Source: Pezizomycotina sp. ARF18
Taxonomy: Eukaryota; Ascomycota
Direction of reading: 5' to 3'
NCBI GenBank assembly: GCA_002224055.1
Contig: AZLU01000024.1
Location: 27,691 to 91,690 of the forward strand
DNA length: 64,000 nt
In this document: positions 1 through 11,399 of the stretch, in pieces
Position numbering within the stretch: the first letter of the stretch is position 1
Layout: the number at the start of each line of letters is the position of its first letter
Position numbers and translations under genes: made by a program
Notes under the pieces: generated by a model
The model's database searches: none
Told to the model about the DNA's origin: nothing
Seen by the model: the letters and a program-made list of their open reading frames with translations, nothing else

Positions 1-250
1 CCCTTTTGCGGATTTGGCCGCAACTGGGGAACTGATTGGTCTAGGTTGAGTTGGATCTATTGTTTCTATTGAATTGACAGTATTATATCTTGTCACACTC
101 TAGTAGTTTTATCACAGATGTCAATATTGATATTCAATCATAATTATTCTATCGCAAATCGATTATTAACTAACGTATACTTGGACAAATAACTTAATAC
201 CGATCTATGCACCCTACTTAGCTATATATTCTACTATGCATTTGCGATTG

Positions 251-292
<42 letters not shown>

Positions 293-1787
293 TAAAAACG
301 TTCGCGCGAGTTGGCGAAGAGCTCACTCACCAGGCGTCAACCGTATCTACTACTTTTTCTCTCTAACAAAAGACAGGATGATACATTTAATATATAACGG
401 TACGTCGTATGTTTGAAGTCTTGGAAGTTGGAAGATTTGCGTTTTTTGAATATCCCCGAAAAAAGAAGCGCGTTATCGATTTGGGACCGGCTGCAAGTAA
501 GTCAATCAAGTAAATCAAGTTAATTATACACCTTTTCGAGGGGAAGTTTTCGATAATCGACAGAGAGTATAAAGGATTGATCTGACATAATGTGCTCCGG
601 CCCATACGTAAAGGATATCTCCATCCAAGAATTGATCTCACCCGGGACGAAATCACTCCGCAAATCCCGTAAAATTATTATTTAACTTAAACCCTACAAG
701 TTTGAAGTTTCAATTGCAAATATGGAGTATTTAATATCGTTTAGGGCGAGCGAAACACGTTAAAGGAGAGAGGTAGCCGGAAACGCGATCGAGATAGCTA
801 CCCAAGACAATTTCCAAGAAGAGGACTCTTACTTAAATGTTATAGGCAAGAGAAGGCTAAGATGGCGAGGTGGGCGTGCTACTTAGCCTAGGTCCTGGAA
901 TGCCGCTGCAGGTCACCCGTAAAATAATAATAATAATAAATAAAAAAACGCCTTTATTCAATTCTCTTCTAGATAATTTTTCTTCCTTTTTTTCCCTCTC
1001 ATTCCGAGATTGTTCACTATTAAGATTGGATTGCTCTTGCTGCGCTCGCTCAGTAATATTATTGTAAAAAAAAAAAAAGTTTTTGATGTTTGTTTTACCT
1101 AGAGGTTAATCTTATTTGAATAAAAAAAAAAAAAAAAAAAAATTCAAAATTTATCTTCAACACGGCCGGCCATTTTTGGGATATCCCTAAACAGGTGTGA
1201 GATGAAATGAGTGGCATTATAGACCCCCTTTCTCAACACGCTATCCTATTGGTCAAAAGTACCCGATATAAATGAAGGAAAGAACTTGGACAGACCTTTT
1301 ATATCCGTTCATTTATACTCACAAGGCCACAAGGGTTATTTGGTTAGCTTTGTTCCGCAAGATCCTACTACCGTTATATATATACCTTTGGTTACTTCAA
1401 GCTTGGCCCTTTGAAAGAACGAATAGAATGGAAACGAAGCTTGCCATGAACCAGATGAACTGGGTGGAATATAAAAAAGAACACGAGCATTCCAGATATA
1501 CGGTTTTCTTGGTTCCTGTTATTTCTCTCGCTTTTTGACGGCGTCATGGATTGTTCCTTTTTTTTTCTCTCGATATTTTTGTTATACACACGAGTATAAT
1601 CTATATATCCTCGTTTACCTATTGCTTCAATATGCTTTTTAGATATATTATCTGTTCGAGAGAACCTAGTCTATATTGAATAAAATGACAAAACATGTTT
1701 GTCGTTGAAGACGTAAGTCTTCGTCTAGCTTTATTACCTTTTTCTTTTGACTGATTCTCCACCGTTTGAGAATTGATTGAGGCACTC

Positions 1788-1828
<41 letters not shown>

Positions 1829-4718
1829 AGAGACCTTTTGTCGAAATGTGGAAGAAGACAGCGGCAAGCTGACAAGAGCCCTCAGCAAGAGTGGAGTGAG
1901 GTAACAGTGCGCTTGTGGAGTAGGGAGTGACATATTCTGCCTTATAATTTGCCCCTTATTTCAAGTATATACCTACAACCTACATTCACACACACACACA
2001 CATGATGTTCTGGGTGCTATCCGAAGTATCTAAATATATCACAGAAGGTAGAGATCCTTATATATGACGCTAATATATACGTAGGGCGCAACTGGAAGAT
2101 ACATTGCACTCTGCCTGCCTTTCTTGTTTTCTTGTTTCTATATTACTCCTTTCAGTATTGCTACTGTATCCTAACGATAGAGTAGTATTTTCACCCAAGC
2201 GAGAAAAACATTGATCTCTCCTTTTATCCTTTTTTCAAAGTTCTACATCCTTTTCCTTTCTGTGATTCTAGAGTTATATACTCTACTCTCGCCCTTTCCG
2301 AATAGCAAGTCCTTTCAGCCTTTTTTATTTTTTATTTTATTTATTTATTATTTCTTTCGCTATTGTCTTATTCAATTTGGGCTTCGTGAGCAATTACCAC
2401 GTTCCAGAATATATCCCTCTTGGTTCCCTATAATAAACTCCGCTGTCCAATCGAAAGATCAAGTGAGTGAAAAATATCCCTATCCTTTGTCTATTGCCGT
2501 GTGATGGCATCTTGATACCAGCTCTTTCCAGTAATACCCCGTAAGAAAAGCAGGAAAGAAAAGGGAAAAAAAAAAAAGGAAAGAGGAGGAGGAAGGGTAC
2601 AAGACTGTCCCAGGAGATTATTACTGGGCGCTGAGTATTTTTTTTATAGTATTGGCTTTAGTTTGAACCCCTAAAACGAATCAAAAACCATTTCCTCGCC
2701 CCCTAAAAATAAAGTAACAAGGGTGGCCCATAGAACATCTCTCGTTCCTTTTTTATTTTTATTTTAATTATTTTTTTTATTCCTTTTCTGCCTGCTTAAA
2801 TGAAAAGAAAACTTTGTTAGCAGCAGTGCGGGAAAAAAAAAAAAAAAAAAGGGACAGGACAGGGCCAATCCTTCTCAGATCTTCTCATTCTAATTATTAC
2901 TCCCGCTTCTCCCTTTCTTCTTCTTGAACCTTTCCCTCTTTTTCTTTTTGCTGCACCAGTGCTCTTCTCTCCTTCTAACCTTCTTTTTTACCCATCTTCA
3001 ACCCCCTTCCTCTCGTTCTTCTTTCTTCATTATTTTTTACTGCTTTATTTTGTTCTTCTGCTTTGTAGAAACATTCCCCTTATCTGTAGTTTTCCCTGGG
3101 TTATTTCTTTAAATAGCATTTATTTATCATTATTTTATTTTCCTCTTTTTTTTCTTTTCATCGTCACTCGCTCGGAAACCCTTTTGCCTTTCACGCTTCA
3201 CCGCGGTTTGGAGTTTTAGAGAGAAGGAATTCGACATTTGTAGAGATCTGTACTTCACGGGTTCCCCCCTCGTTTCCCTTTCGAACCAGTTTTCGATACG
3301 ACCTGGTTATTCGTCGTCCGATTTCGCCAAGGGAGACCGTTAGTCGAAAGTCTTCGAATAATCTTTTTTTTTTAATTTATTTTATTTATTTTATTGGTAT
3401 TACGCCGGGAGGGAACGCTTGATTGAAAATCTCCTCGAATTTAAGGGGGGGAAAAGAAAGGTAATAATCGAATAATCAATATAATAAATTCCTGATATCC
3501 AGATATCGGATACAATCATCACTTGAATAGAAGCAGGGAAAAAAAAAAAAAGGAAGAAGAAGAGATTCCGTTATAAATACTTAATGAAAGATTATTTGAA
3601 AGAGAAGGAATAGGAACGAGATTCAAATTTTTTTGTCTTTTCCTATCCTGTTTTTATAATACTCTATGATCTTCAGCTCTAAAAAAAAAGACGAAAAAAA
3701 ATCACCTTGGAAACGAAGAAAAAATTGCCCTTCTTCCCCTTTGGTCGCTTCTCTTTTCCCCTATAAACGTCTTTTGCTGCTATTCTGGGCAGCCTCTTCC
3801 TTTTTTTTTTTTTTCTTTTTCTTTTTTCCGTTTTTTTTTTTTGGTACTCACTCTATTTCCCACACCAGAAAAGTATAGAAAAATCAAGGAGTAGTAACAA
3901 TTGCGTAGAAAGACGGAAAGAGAAGTAAATAAATAAATAAAAATATTGTAACAGTAATACTTTTGAGTGTTTTCTTTGGGTAAACCGATTACGTCTTTTT
4001 TTTTTATTTATTCTTATTTATTTTCCTTGTTGTATTCTATTCTTTCTTCTCCCGTAATTTCCTTATTCCTTCATTTCTATCCGCATCTCCGCCGTCTTAC
4101 ATCGTCTTCACAAACAACACTAGACGGCGTCAACACGAGAACATAGCAAACCCTTTCTTACCCTTTTCATACTGCACTTCGAATACACCCATACATTATA
4201 TGCTTCGATCTTCTACTCTCTTCGAATTCGTATAGTAGTAATCCTTTTCTTTCGTTTGAAAATCAGAGTGCTGTCATTTGAAGGCAATAAAGCCATCGGC
4301 GTTCCATCATTGTGGGAAAAGGTTAGAAGAAAAGGAAAGAAAAAAAGCAGGACCGTCAATTCCTTGTATAAAAAAGACCTGCAAAACCACTCAAGGATGG
4401 TAAGAAAAATGGTCATGACCGTATATAATTTTTTTATAAATGGAATTATCCCTCTTATATATATATATTTATAAAGAAAACCCATATCAATACAGAAAAG
4501 AAAACATTTTATTTTGCTGAAAGCCTTTATACTTTTTAAAATTTTTACTGCCTTTGGTTACTGCTCGGTTGTTTCTAAAAAGAAAAGGAAAAAAAAAGGT
4601 TATCTTTTACTTTCGAACTTTACGGCTTATTATCCTTTTCGTTTAGTCCTTTTCTCTAACATTTCAAAACACAGGTTACAAACAAATTGTTTGAACGAGA
4701 CTCTGCATATTGTAGAAC
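1..4718. other. AT-rich gene-free region upstream of the FLC-like gene
   Basis: No recognisable gene on either strand. The open frames here are short and driven by homopolymers (Phe-rich or Lys-rich products). The stretch holds an A39 tract, an A38 tract at 1789-1826, a (CA)8 run near 1987-2002 and several A/T runs of 10-18 nt. From about 2880 to 3180, and again around 3720-4100, the + strand is strongly pyrimidine-rich. Such CT-rich leaders often lie near fungal transcription starts, so this may be promoter or 5' UTR of the gene at 4719. That is inference only. Confidence 0.6.
251..289. repeat. A39 homopolymer
   Basis: An uninterrupted run of 39 A, the longest homopolymer in the window. It could be a simple microsatellite or the poly(A) end of an old retroposed copy. 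No target-site duplication or element body can be recognised beside it, so I call it only a homopolymer. Its true length is uncertain because long homopolymers are error-prone in sequencing. Confidence 0.9.
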
Positions 4719-7325
4719 ATGACGCACTCTTCACGGTCCCCTCCAGGACTGTCCACGATGAAGTTCCTGTTTGGGCTTTGTCCTTTGTGGCCTTCGCCTA
4801 CGATCGGCGGTTGCTACGAAATTCATCGCTTCATCATCACTATCGACTTGCATGAAGGACTCCCAATTCAGAGCATCACACTTCAACATTCTCTTCACAC
4901 CAGGGACAACAGTCTAACGTACTCATTCGACGGAACTTCTTCCATTAACGGAAATGTTGTTGTCACTCTTCAAGTTGTCGCTTACGTTTCAAGGCATTCG
5001 AGCAAGTCATCGACCCTTGCAAGGAAAACATCCAAAATCTGTGCCCCGCCAAGGCTGGTTCCATCACCGTGCCTCCCGGAAGATTTGACACTTCGAAATA
5101 CGCCGCTAGAGTTCCAGGTTCGTAAGAAAGTATCCCTTTTTTCTTTTCTTTTCTTTCTTTTTTTTCTTAAGATCTGCAATTGCTCATAAATATATATAGG
5201 TGCTGCCTTTTCGGTTCCTGATATCGATGGTGTTGCGCGGATCTACATCAAGAATACGGACACTGGCAAGCAGGTCGCCTGTCTAGAGGCCGAGCTCTCC
5301 AACGGAAAGACCGTCCACCAAAACGGCGCCAGCTGGACTACCGCCATCATTGCCGGAACTGGTCTCGTTGCATCGGCTATCACCTCCGGACTTGGACATT
5401 CGAACACCGCAGCTCATGTTGCCGCCAACGCCCTTTCGCTATTCGCCTACTTCCAATCCGTCGCCATCTGTGGCATGGTTTGCGATTAAGCTTCCTCCTG
5501 CGGTTCGCGCTTGGGCCCAGAACTTTGCGTGGAGCATGGGCATCATCCGCCATGGAATTCATGCAGAAGATTCTGCACTGGTACATTCAGTCCACTGGTG
5601 GTACCCCTGATATGCTCAAGTACAACCTCAATATCATCAATGTGGAAATCCAGAAACGTAGTACCATTCTCAAGCGTGCAATCGATGCTGGAAGCAATCT
5701 TATGAAGCGTTCGAGCCCGAACAGCGATATCGCAGGCAATATGGTTTCTGTTACTGGTATCACCGTATGGCATTCCTTGCTGATATCGAACGGACGAACT
5801 TTTCATGACCGGCCTTTCGTTCCTCGTGGCCTTTATTGTTTTCGTCGTTGTCGGTGTCCTGCTTTTCAAGTTCGGTTCGGAATTCTTAATACACAAGGCG
5901 AAGGTTATCAAGGGGTCCAAGTTCGTCGAATTCAGGAATGGATGGCAGACCGTCCTCAAGGGTATCTTGTACCGCGTTGCGCTGATCGGTTTCCCTCAGA
6001 TGTCAATTATTTGCCTGTGGGAACTCACTGTCCGGGATTCCGTTGCAGCTGTCGTTCTTGCCTTGGTGTTCTTCTTTGTCATCGCCGGTCTGCTTGCAAT
6101 GGGCATCCTTCAAGGTCATAAAGCTTGCTCAACAATCCATTGCCACCACAAGAGCGCGCGTACATCCTCTACTCCGATCCCGAGGCTCTTAACCGATGGG
6201 GCTTCCTCTACGTCCAGTTCAAGGCCGAATCTACTACTGGATCATCCCTATGCTGGTTACATCCTCGTTAAAGGCATGTTCATTGCCTTTGCTCAAAGTC
6301 GGGTGTTGTCCAGGCGATCGCCTTAGTTCTTATTGATGGTGCCTACCTCGTTGCTGTCTGCTTCATGAAACCCTGGATGGACAGGAAGACCAATATCTTC
6401 AATATTTCGATCACCGTTGTCAACTTCTTCAACTCTGTCTTGCTCCTCATTTTCTCTGGTGTCTTCCACGAGCCGGTTATGTTGTTTTTGTTGATACTCG
6501 TTCCCTTACAACCCAAATAATTATATTTTGCTAACATTTATCTCTCTAGGGATTGGTATCTGGTGTTTGTGGTGTTGTGTTCTTCGTTCTCAATGCTATT
6601 TCGCGCTTGTACTCCTGATCCTCGTTCTGATCGCGTCAGTGTATGCCCTGGTTTCTCGAGACCCGGATGTTCGTTATCAACCTATGCGCGATGACCGAGC
6701 TTCGTTCATCAAGTCAAACTCTCAAATGGATCTTCTACTGAACTTGATGCCCTTGGTGTTACCGCTCGTGGAGATCCCAAAACCGGATACACTCCCCGCG
6801 ACCTTGATGCCGACTCCGTTTCGGAAACTTCAGCCAAGCGTCAGGAATACGCAGCGAACCAACCACTACCCGCATCTGCTGCTACTTCTCAGTACGCGGG
6901 CAGCAATATGCAGGGAGCCAACGCGACTTCGACCAAAGATCACAGGCCCCAAGCGCCTACGGTCGGGCGGGGGGTGGTCCAGCTTACGATCGTCTTGTGC
7001 TACCAGCCCAAGCCCTTCAACGCAAGCGAGCCGAAGCCCCACGCACGCACCCCACGGATACCCCGATTTCCGACCCAGTTCGAGAGGCAATCCTAACTAC
7101 CAAGGGCAGCAGCAGGGCCAGGGACCAACAGGTGGCAAGTTGGTGCAGGTACGACCACTAAATCCGGCAGTTTTGTCTCATCTTTTTTTTTTGCCTCTTC
7201 AACCTCGCCGTTCACACATTGTTTTCTACTCACTTTCCCGGCGTTCTATCTGTCGTTCCTTTTTCCCGTTTTCTTGCCAAACATTACACCCTAACATCTT
7301 CCAAGCACCTAGAAGTTCTCTATAA
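4719..7325 (+). CDS. Flavin-carrier (FLC)/TRP-like membrane protein, frameshifted
   Basis: Member of the fungal FLC/TRP-like family: a secretory-pathway or cell-surface multispanning protein implicated in FAD transport, calcium and wall homeostasis. The start is the ATG at 4719, with an alternative downstream ATG (product MKFLFG) giving a signal-like N-terminus. An ML-like lumenal domain (CMKDSQF..., TYSFDGTSSINGNV) is followed by VPDIDGVARIYI, LEAELSNGKTV and the family-typical SGLGHSNTAAHVAANALSLF. Several membrane segments follow (FLVAFIVFVVVGVLLF, VVLALVFFFVIAGLL), then a long Pro/Gln/Ser-rich cytoplasmic tail. Introns: about 5122-5199, and 6476-6549 with a canonical branch TGCTAAC. Reading frame breaks are visible at about 5475 (an extra T restores MVAIKLPP) and 5550 (an extra C), plus others in the ML-like domain and near 6120-6330. 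Family assignment is strong. The 3' end is uncertain: the last frame runs to 7325 but the true stop may be near 7145. Confidence 0.85.
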
Positions 7326-8549
7326 ATGTAACGATTAATATGGAAACCGCTTCAGTCATTACTTATTAAACAAAATAGAGTTAATGACTTGATATATGTG
7401 AATATTGTTATTCATCGGGTGTTTTCCAAGAGCACAGAAATAAAAAGTCATCGAAGCGCTACTTGTCACGAAGATACCACTGTTTCATCCCCAATATCAA
7501 CACCGTCGATCACCATGGTGTCAACTTGTGAGACACTAATAAACTGGGACAAAGTTTTTTTCTGATATTTTTCATTCACCTGTTTCCTGCGTACATATTA
7601 ATGACCAACCCAAAGTCTCGATACTGAGATAACGAACTTTCCTAAGAAAAACCCTCAGCTCTCAGTAGTCTTGTCATTTTCATTTCCTTTAACCTTCCCT
7701 AGTATTTCACTATCGTTTGAATATTGTGCAATTTCTTTTCACTGCTTCATTTTCATCTCCGTCTTCCCATCGTATTCTCATTTTCAAAGATACCCTCTTC
7801 TTTATAACAGGCTCAAAAAAGGGTAGAACGAAAAAGGGAAAGGGGAGGAGCAGAACAATCTAACGTCGTTTTATCTTCGCATGTCTCGGGGCTGATTATA
7901 TAAATAAAATTGTGTATATTTTATCTGTTTCTCCTTGAAGGTTCCAGTTTCTTTTTTTTTTCTATGTTTCTCTCTTCTCTCTTCATTAAATTATATCTCG
8001 ATTTTTCATATTTTGAAGGTATCCTCTACTATTAGTAAAGTAGTATTTTGGTAGAAAGATGAGTCTTGGACAGTATTTAAAAACAAAAAAAACTTGAAAT
8101 AAATTAATAAATTGATAAAACAGGATTGTGTATCTAAAATCCTAACTTTCACTCATTGACGGAAGCATTTTGACCCGAATATTTGATATCCAAGTGCGAG
8201 TTTCCTTGGGAGATGTAGCAATGGAAACATGCTGGTCAGGAAGTTTACAATCATAACGTGCAAGAATCGAAAATTTTAAAGAACAATATACCACAGCAAC
8301 GTATATAGAGAAGGTATCCTCAGAGCTCTAGAATAAACGTTCTCCAAGTTGTTCATCGAGTATTATACACAAACCGCAAGCTCCTGATGTAAAACGAAAA
8401 CCCTGAATGGAATGCCAATATCTAGGCGGGAAGCTCAGTCATGGAATCGTGTTAGTTATTTAACTTGAAAAAAATTATACAAAACTGAAAAAAAGAACCC
8501 CATCTTTACTGATATTAAGTCACAAATATATCATGTAGAGACAGTTTCC
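7326..8549. other. Intergenic region between FLC-like gene and 8550 gene
   Basis: About 1.2 kb of AT-rich sequence between two convergently transcribed genes. There is a CT-rich stretch at about 7660-7790 and short A/T runs, with no supported gene, tRNA or repeat. It presumably holds the 3' UTRs and terminators of both neighbours. I could not assign discrete terminator motifs. Confidence 0.5.
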
Positions 8550-10272
8550 TTAATGTCCCAGATGAGCAAAAGTCCACTTCATGCCGTCTAAATCTGTGAT
8601 CCAGTACGGTTCTCCGATCAGGACTTCACACGGGGTCCTATTTCTATTGTCCACCGTGTTTTAGGGTCGTTCACGGAGCAAGACGTTTACAATACGGTCT
8701 GAAACGGTTGCATTTTCGTCGCCGTCGCTTTCGCCGTCTATTGCATGCTCTCATCTTCCTCTTCAATGACGGAGGTTCACCCCAGCCTCTCTGCCCCTTC
8801 TTTAGCCCTCTGGACAGTGGAGCCTCGGCGGCCGCTCGATCGTCGTTTCAGTCTCCTTCCACCAAGGTTCCTTCCTAACGACCGTCCGCGGACAGCTAGA
8901 TAGGTATCCATCCTCTTACGTCGAGCATTCCAGAGCGCCGACTCTCCCTCCGCTCGTGACGTAGCCGCCGCAGGACGTGATCGTTTGCATCAAAGCCCAC
9001 CGCAGAGCCGTGCTCGCCAACCCTTTCGGCTTGTATTTAGCTCCGCGGACTAGTGTGGCGTGGGAAGGGGACCAATCCGTCGGCAGGCATGTACACGTTC
9101 GGGTTCAGGTTGAGATGAAGCCAGCGCAACTACAGAGCCAGGACCGCTGCTGCTGCGCCGGTAGTACTACTACCACCACTTCGTAGGGAGACCCTGTTCA
9201 GGAAGTTTAAAGAATTTGGGAGTTGCTAGGAAGTTATGAGAGTTTTAACGAGCTTCCCGGCAGCTGCATGGACTCGCCGCGGTTGAAGATACAGCGCCAG
9301 CAGATAGTGGGCGTAGGGCGCCCGTTGCTGTTGCTGTTGCTGCGGTGCTAACGATAGAGGAGTTGAGAATTGAGGGATGAGTCTTGCTGGAAGCAGATCT
9401 ATTCTTATTAGACTTTGACGACGACGATGAAGCATGGAACAGGAAGGCTTCGCTGGCGTCTTGAAACCACCCGCGTCAGCCTTTGGGGTCGTTTCCTCCT
9501 CCTCTTCTCCTCCTTTCTTTTTCTTACGACGAGCCCTTTGTTTTGAAACAACAAGATCGTTGCCGGAGGAGCTTCCGTCATCGTGTTCATCTTCATCCGT
9601 CTCGATCTCGTCGACGTCCTCGTCAGCTTCTGCCATCTCCTCATCCGCTAGATCTTCAATATCATCATCGAAATCGAAGGACTTCTCGACGGGCCGGTCG
9701 GCGCCTTTTCCTGCTCTCTGGCCCTTCCGCTCATCATCCTCGTCGGCTGTGTTGATTGCATCCGAAATAAGATCGGAAGCAGAGTGTCGTTGAGTTTGGG
9801 CCTTAGCGGCGGAGTAGTAGCAGCAGTGACATTGTTCTCATCCTCCACGTCTTCTACGTCTGAGCTAGAATTAAGCCCTTTCGAGAAGCTAAGTCCTATG
9901 CCTTGAGATTATTACTATTAGTTTTTTGTTGCACGAAGTATTGTCACTAAATGTTTAAAGTCCACGAGCTCTTAGAAGGATTACCTGCAGATGAACCAGA
10001 CGCCGGCCTGATAGCTGAAGAGAACGACGGCTGCTTATTGAGACCCTGAGCTGCTGCTGCTGCGGCAGTACGTGCAGGGCCGTCCCGCCGAGGTGTGTAG
10101 ATAAACTTGGGCGCTTCGCAAATTGCGGCTTCCCTATACTCTTGGCATCTTGCGTGCTAGACGCCATACCGCTAAAAGGCGGTTTCCTGGTGCTTCTAGT
10201 TCCTGTTGATCCCAACCCAGGAACGCCGCCGCCGCCGTCGGGAGAGGTCGTCCCGTTCGGGTTTGAAGCCAT
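8550..10272 (-). CDS. Unassigned protein with Ser/acidic linker, multi-exon, frameshifted
   Basis: A coding block that is GC-rich relative to its surroundings, read right to left. The chosen start is the ATG at 10272 (MASNPNGTTSPDGGGG), though an upstream frame could extend it toward 10600. The N-terminus is basic and Pro/Ser-rich (KFIYTPRRDGPARTAAAA). An intron with donor GTAATC after ...SGSSAG runs from about 9980 to 9895. The next exon gives SFSKGLNSSSDVEDVEDEN and then a long acidic segment (SFDFDDDIEDLADEEMAE...) ending in a basic patch (RARRKKKKGG). Downstream, frames continue with coding-like text, including KYKPKGLASTALRWALMQT and a C-terminal GEPYWITDLDGMKWTFAHLG before a TAA at 8550-8552. 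Breaks occur around 9785, 9420 and 8650-8900. I do not recognise the family. The composition suggests a nuclear or chromatin-associated protein, which is inference. Confidence 0.55.
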
Positions 10273-11399
10273 GCTTTCTCCTGCTCCTTTTACTCGACCC
10301 TTTCGGCAGCCGCCGTTGAAAATCAGCCGCGGCCCTTGATGACGCGGGTAGTGATAGATGCCATTTATAGTGCTCTGCACGGCACCGAATCTTTGGCGCA
10401 AGGCCGCAGCAGAGCCAGACGGCGGGTCTTGCGTGAATTGAAAGGACGTCGGAAGATTGCAAGCTGCAGCTAAACTCGAGTTTGTCGGGATTCCCGCCGC
10501 AAAGATTACCGGCTAAAATAATGTGGCGGAGTTGGAGATTGGCTTTTGCGAAGGAGCAAAAAACAAAAAACGCTCTAGCCATTCTCAATCTCCCGGTGCG
10601 CAATTTTTCTTAGGTCATTAAAAGGTATGTGCGCAAGTATCAAGGCAGCATTTTGAGAGGTCAGCTCGGTACGGTAAAAAAAATAAAAATAAAAAATAAA
10701 ATCTACTGAGTATCTTCTAAATCTTGGTGACTCTCAGGCCTCTCCATGGCCTTCGCATTCAAGATGACGAAGAGCTTTTCTCATCGAATTGAGTGAAGGA
10801 TCGGGGATAACATACGAAACAATTACTAATTCGCGAAGTCGCTGTTTATATACTACTATTCTTCCGAAGTTATACAATATATAACAAAAGAGCTTGGAAG
10901 ATTGCCTGATGGGTCTTGCGTTCAGGACCGTGTCTTGAAAATGGCAGTCGCCGTCGTATTTATTAACTGGTTTATTTCAATTACATAGCACGATTTCCAA
11001 TAAGACCAGAAGAGCTTATTTCATGATATTCTTAATGCATTGGCCAAAATAGCTACGGCGTCATGCAATTATCGAATCTGGTTCTTTACAGATACGACTG
11101 CATGGGAAGAAGAACAAAAATAAGTTTGAAGAGCCTTTGGAAAATAAACAACACGGAGATCACATACAAACTATACCGATATATACAAGAAGGGGTGAAA
11201 AAATATTCAGTAAAAAGAGGCTTTCTGAAGTAAACGAATGCATATTACGAAATCAAAAAAGGTGGCCAACAAGAAACCCCAAGCTATGCAGCATCATCGT
11301 AAAAGAGCATATGTACGCAGAATTCGTCTCGCATGTACGCTGTAAATCGCAATATATCGATTTTTTTTTGTCCTTAAGAAAGTGGTAAAGGGAATAGAT
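10273..11399. other. Intergenic region, no supported gene
   Basis: About 1.1 kb. The first 300 bases are still GC-rich and might be 5' UTR or an N-terminal extension of the gene ending at 8550. The remainder is AT-rich, with a short A/AAT-rich patch near 10677-10700. The open frame at 11137-11388 is Lys/Ile-rich, has no homology I can see and is treated as chance. Confidence 0.5.

Noticed and set aside
251-289. SINE or retroposed cDNA ending in poly(A)
   Set aside because: No element body, internal promoter boxes or target-site duplication could be identified around the A39 run.
1272-1538. 88-residue + strand ORF with hydrophobic and Trp-rich text
   Set aside because: No family features, AT-rich codons and no adjacent exons. 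Likely chance.
1666-1933. Minus-strand frames with runs of 12-14 Phe, and similar Phe- or Lys-rich ORFs elsewhere (for example 15115-15454, 26674)
   Set aside because: They are translations of poly(T)/poly(A) tracts with no other protein-like features.
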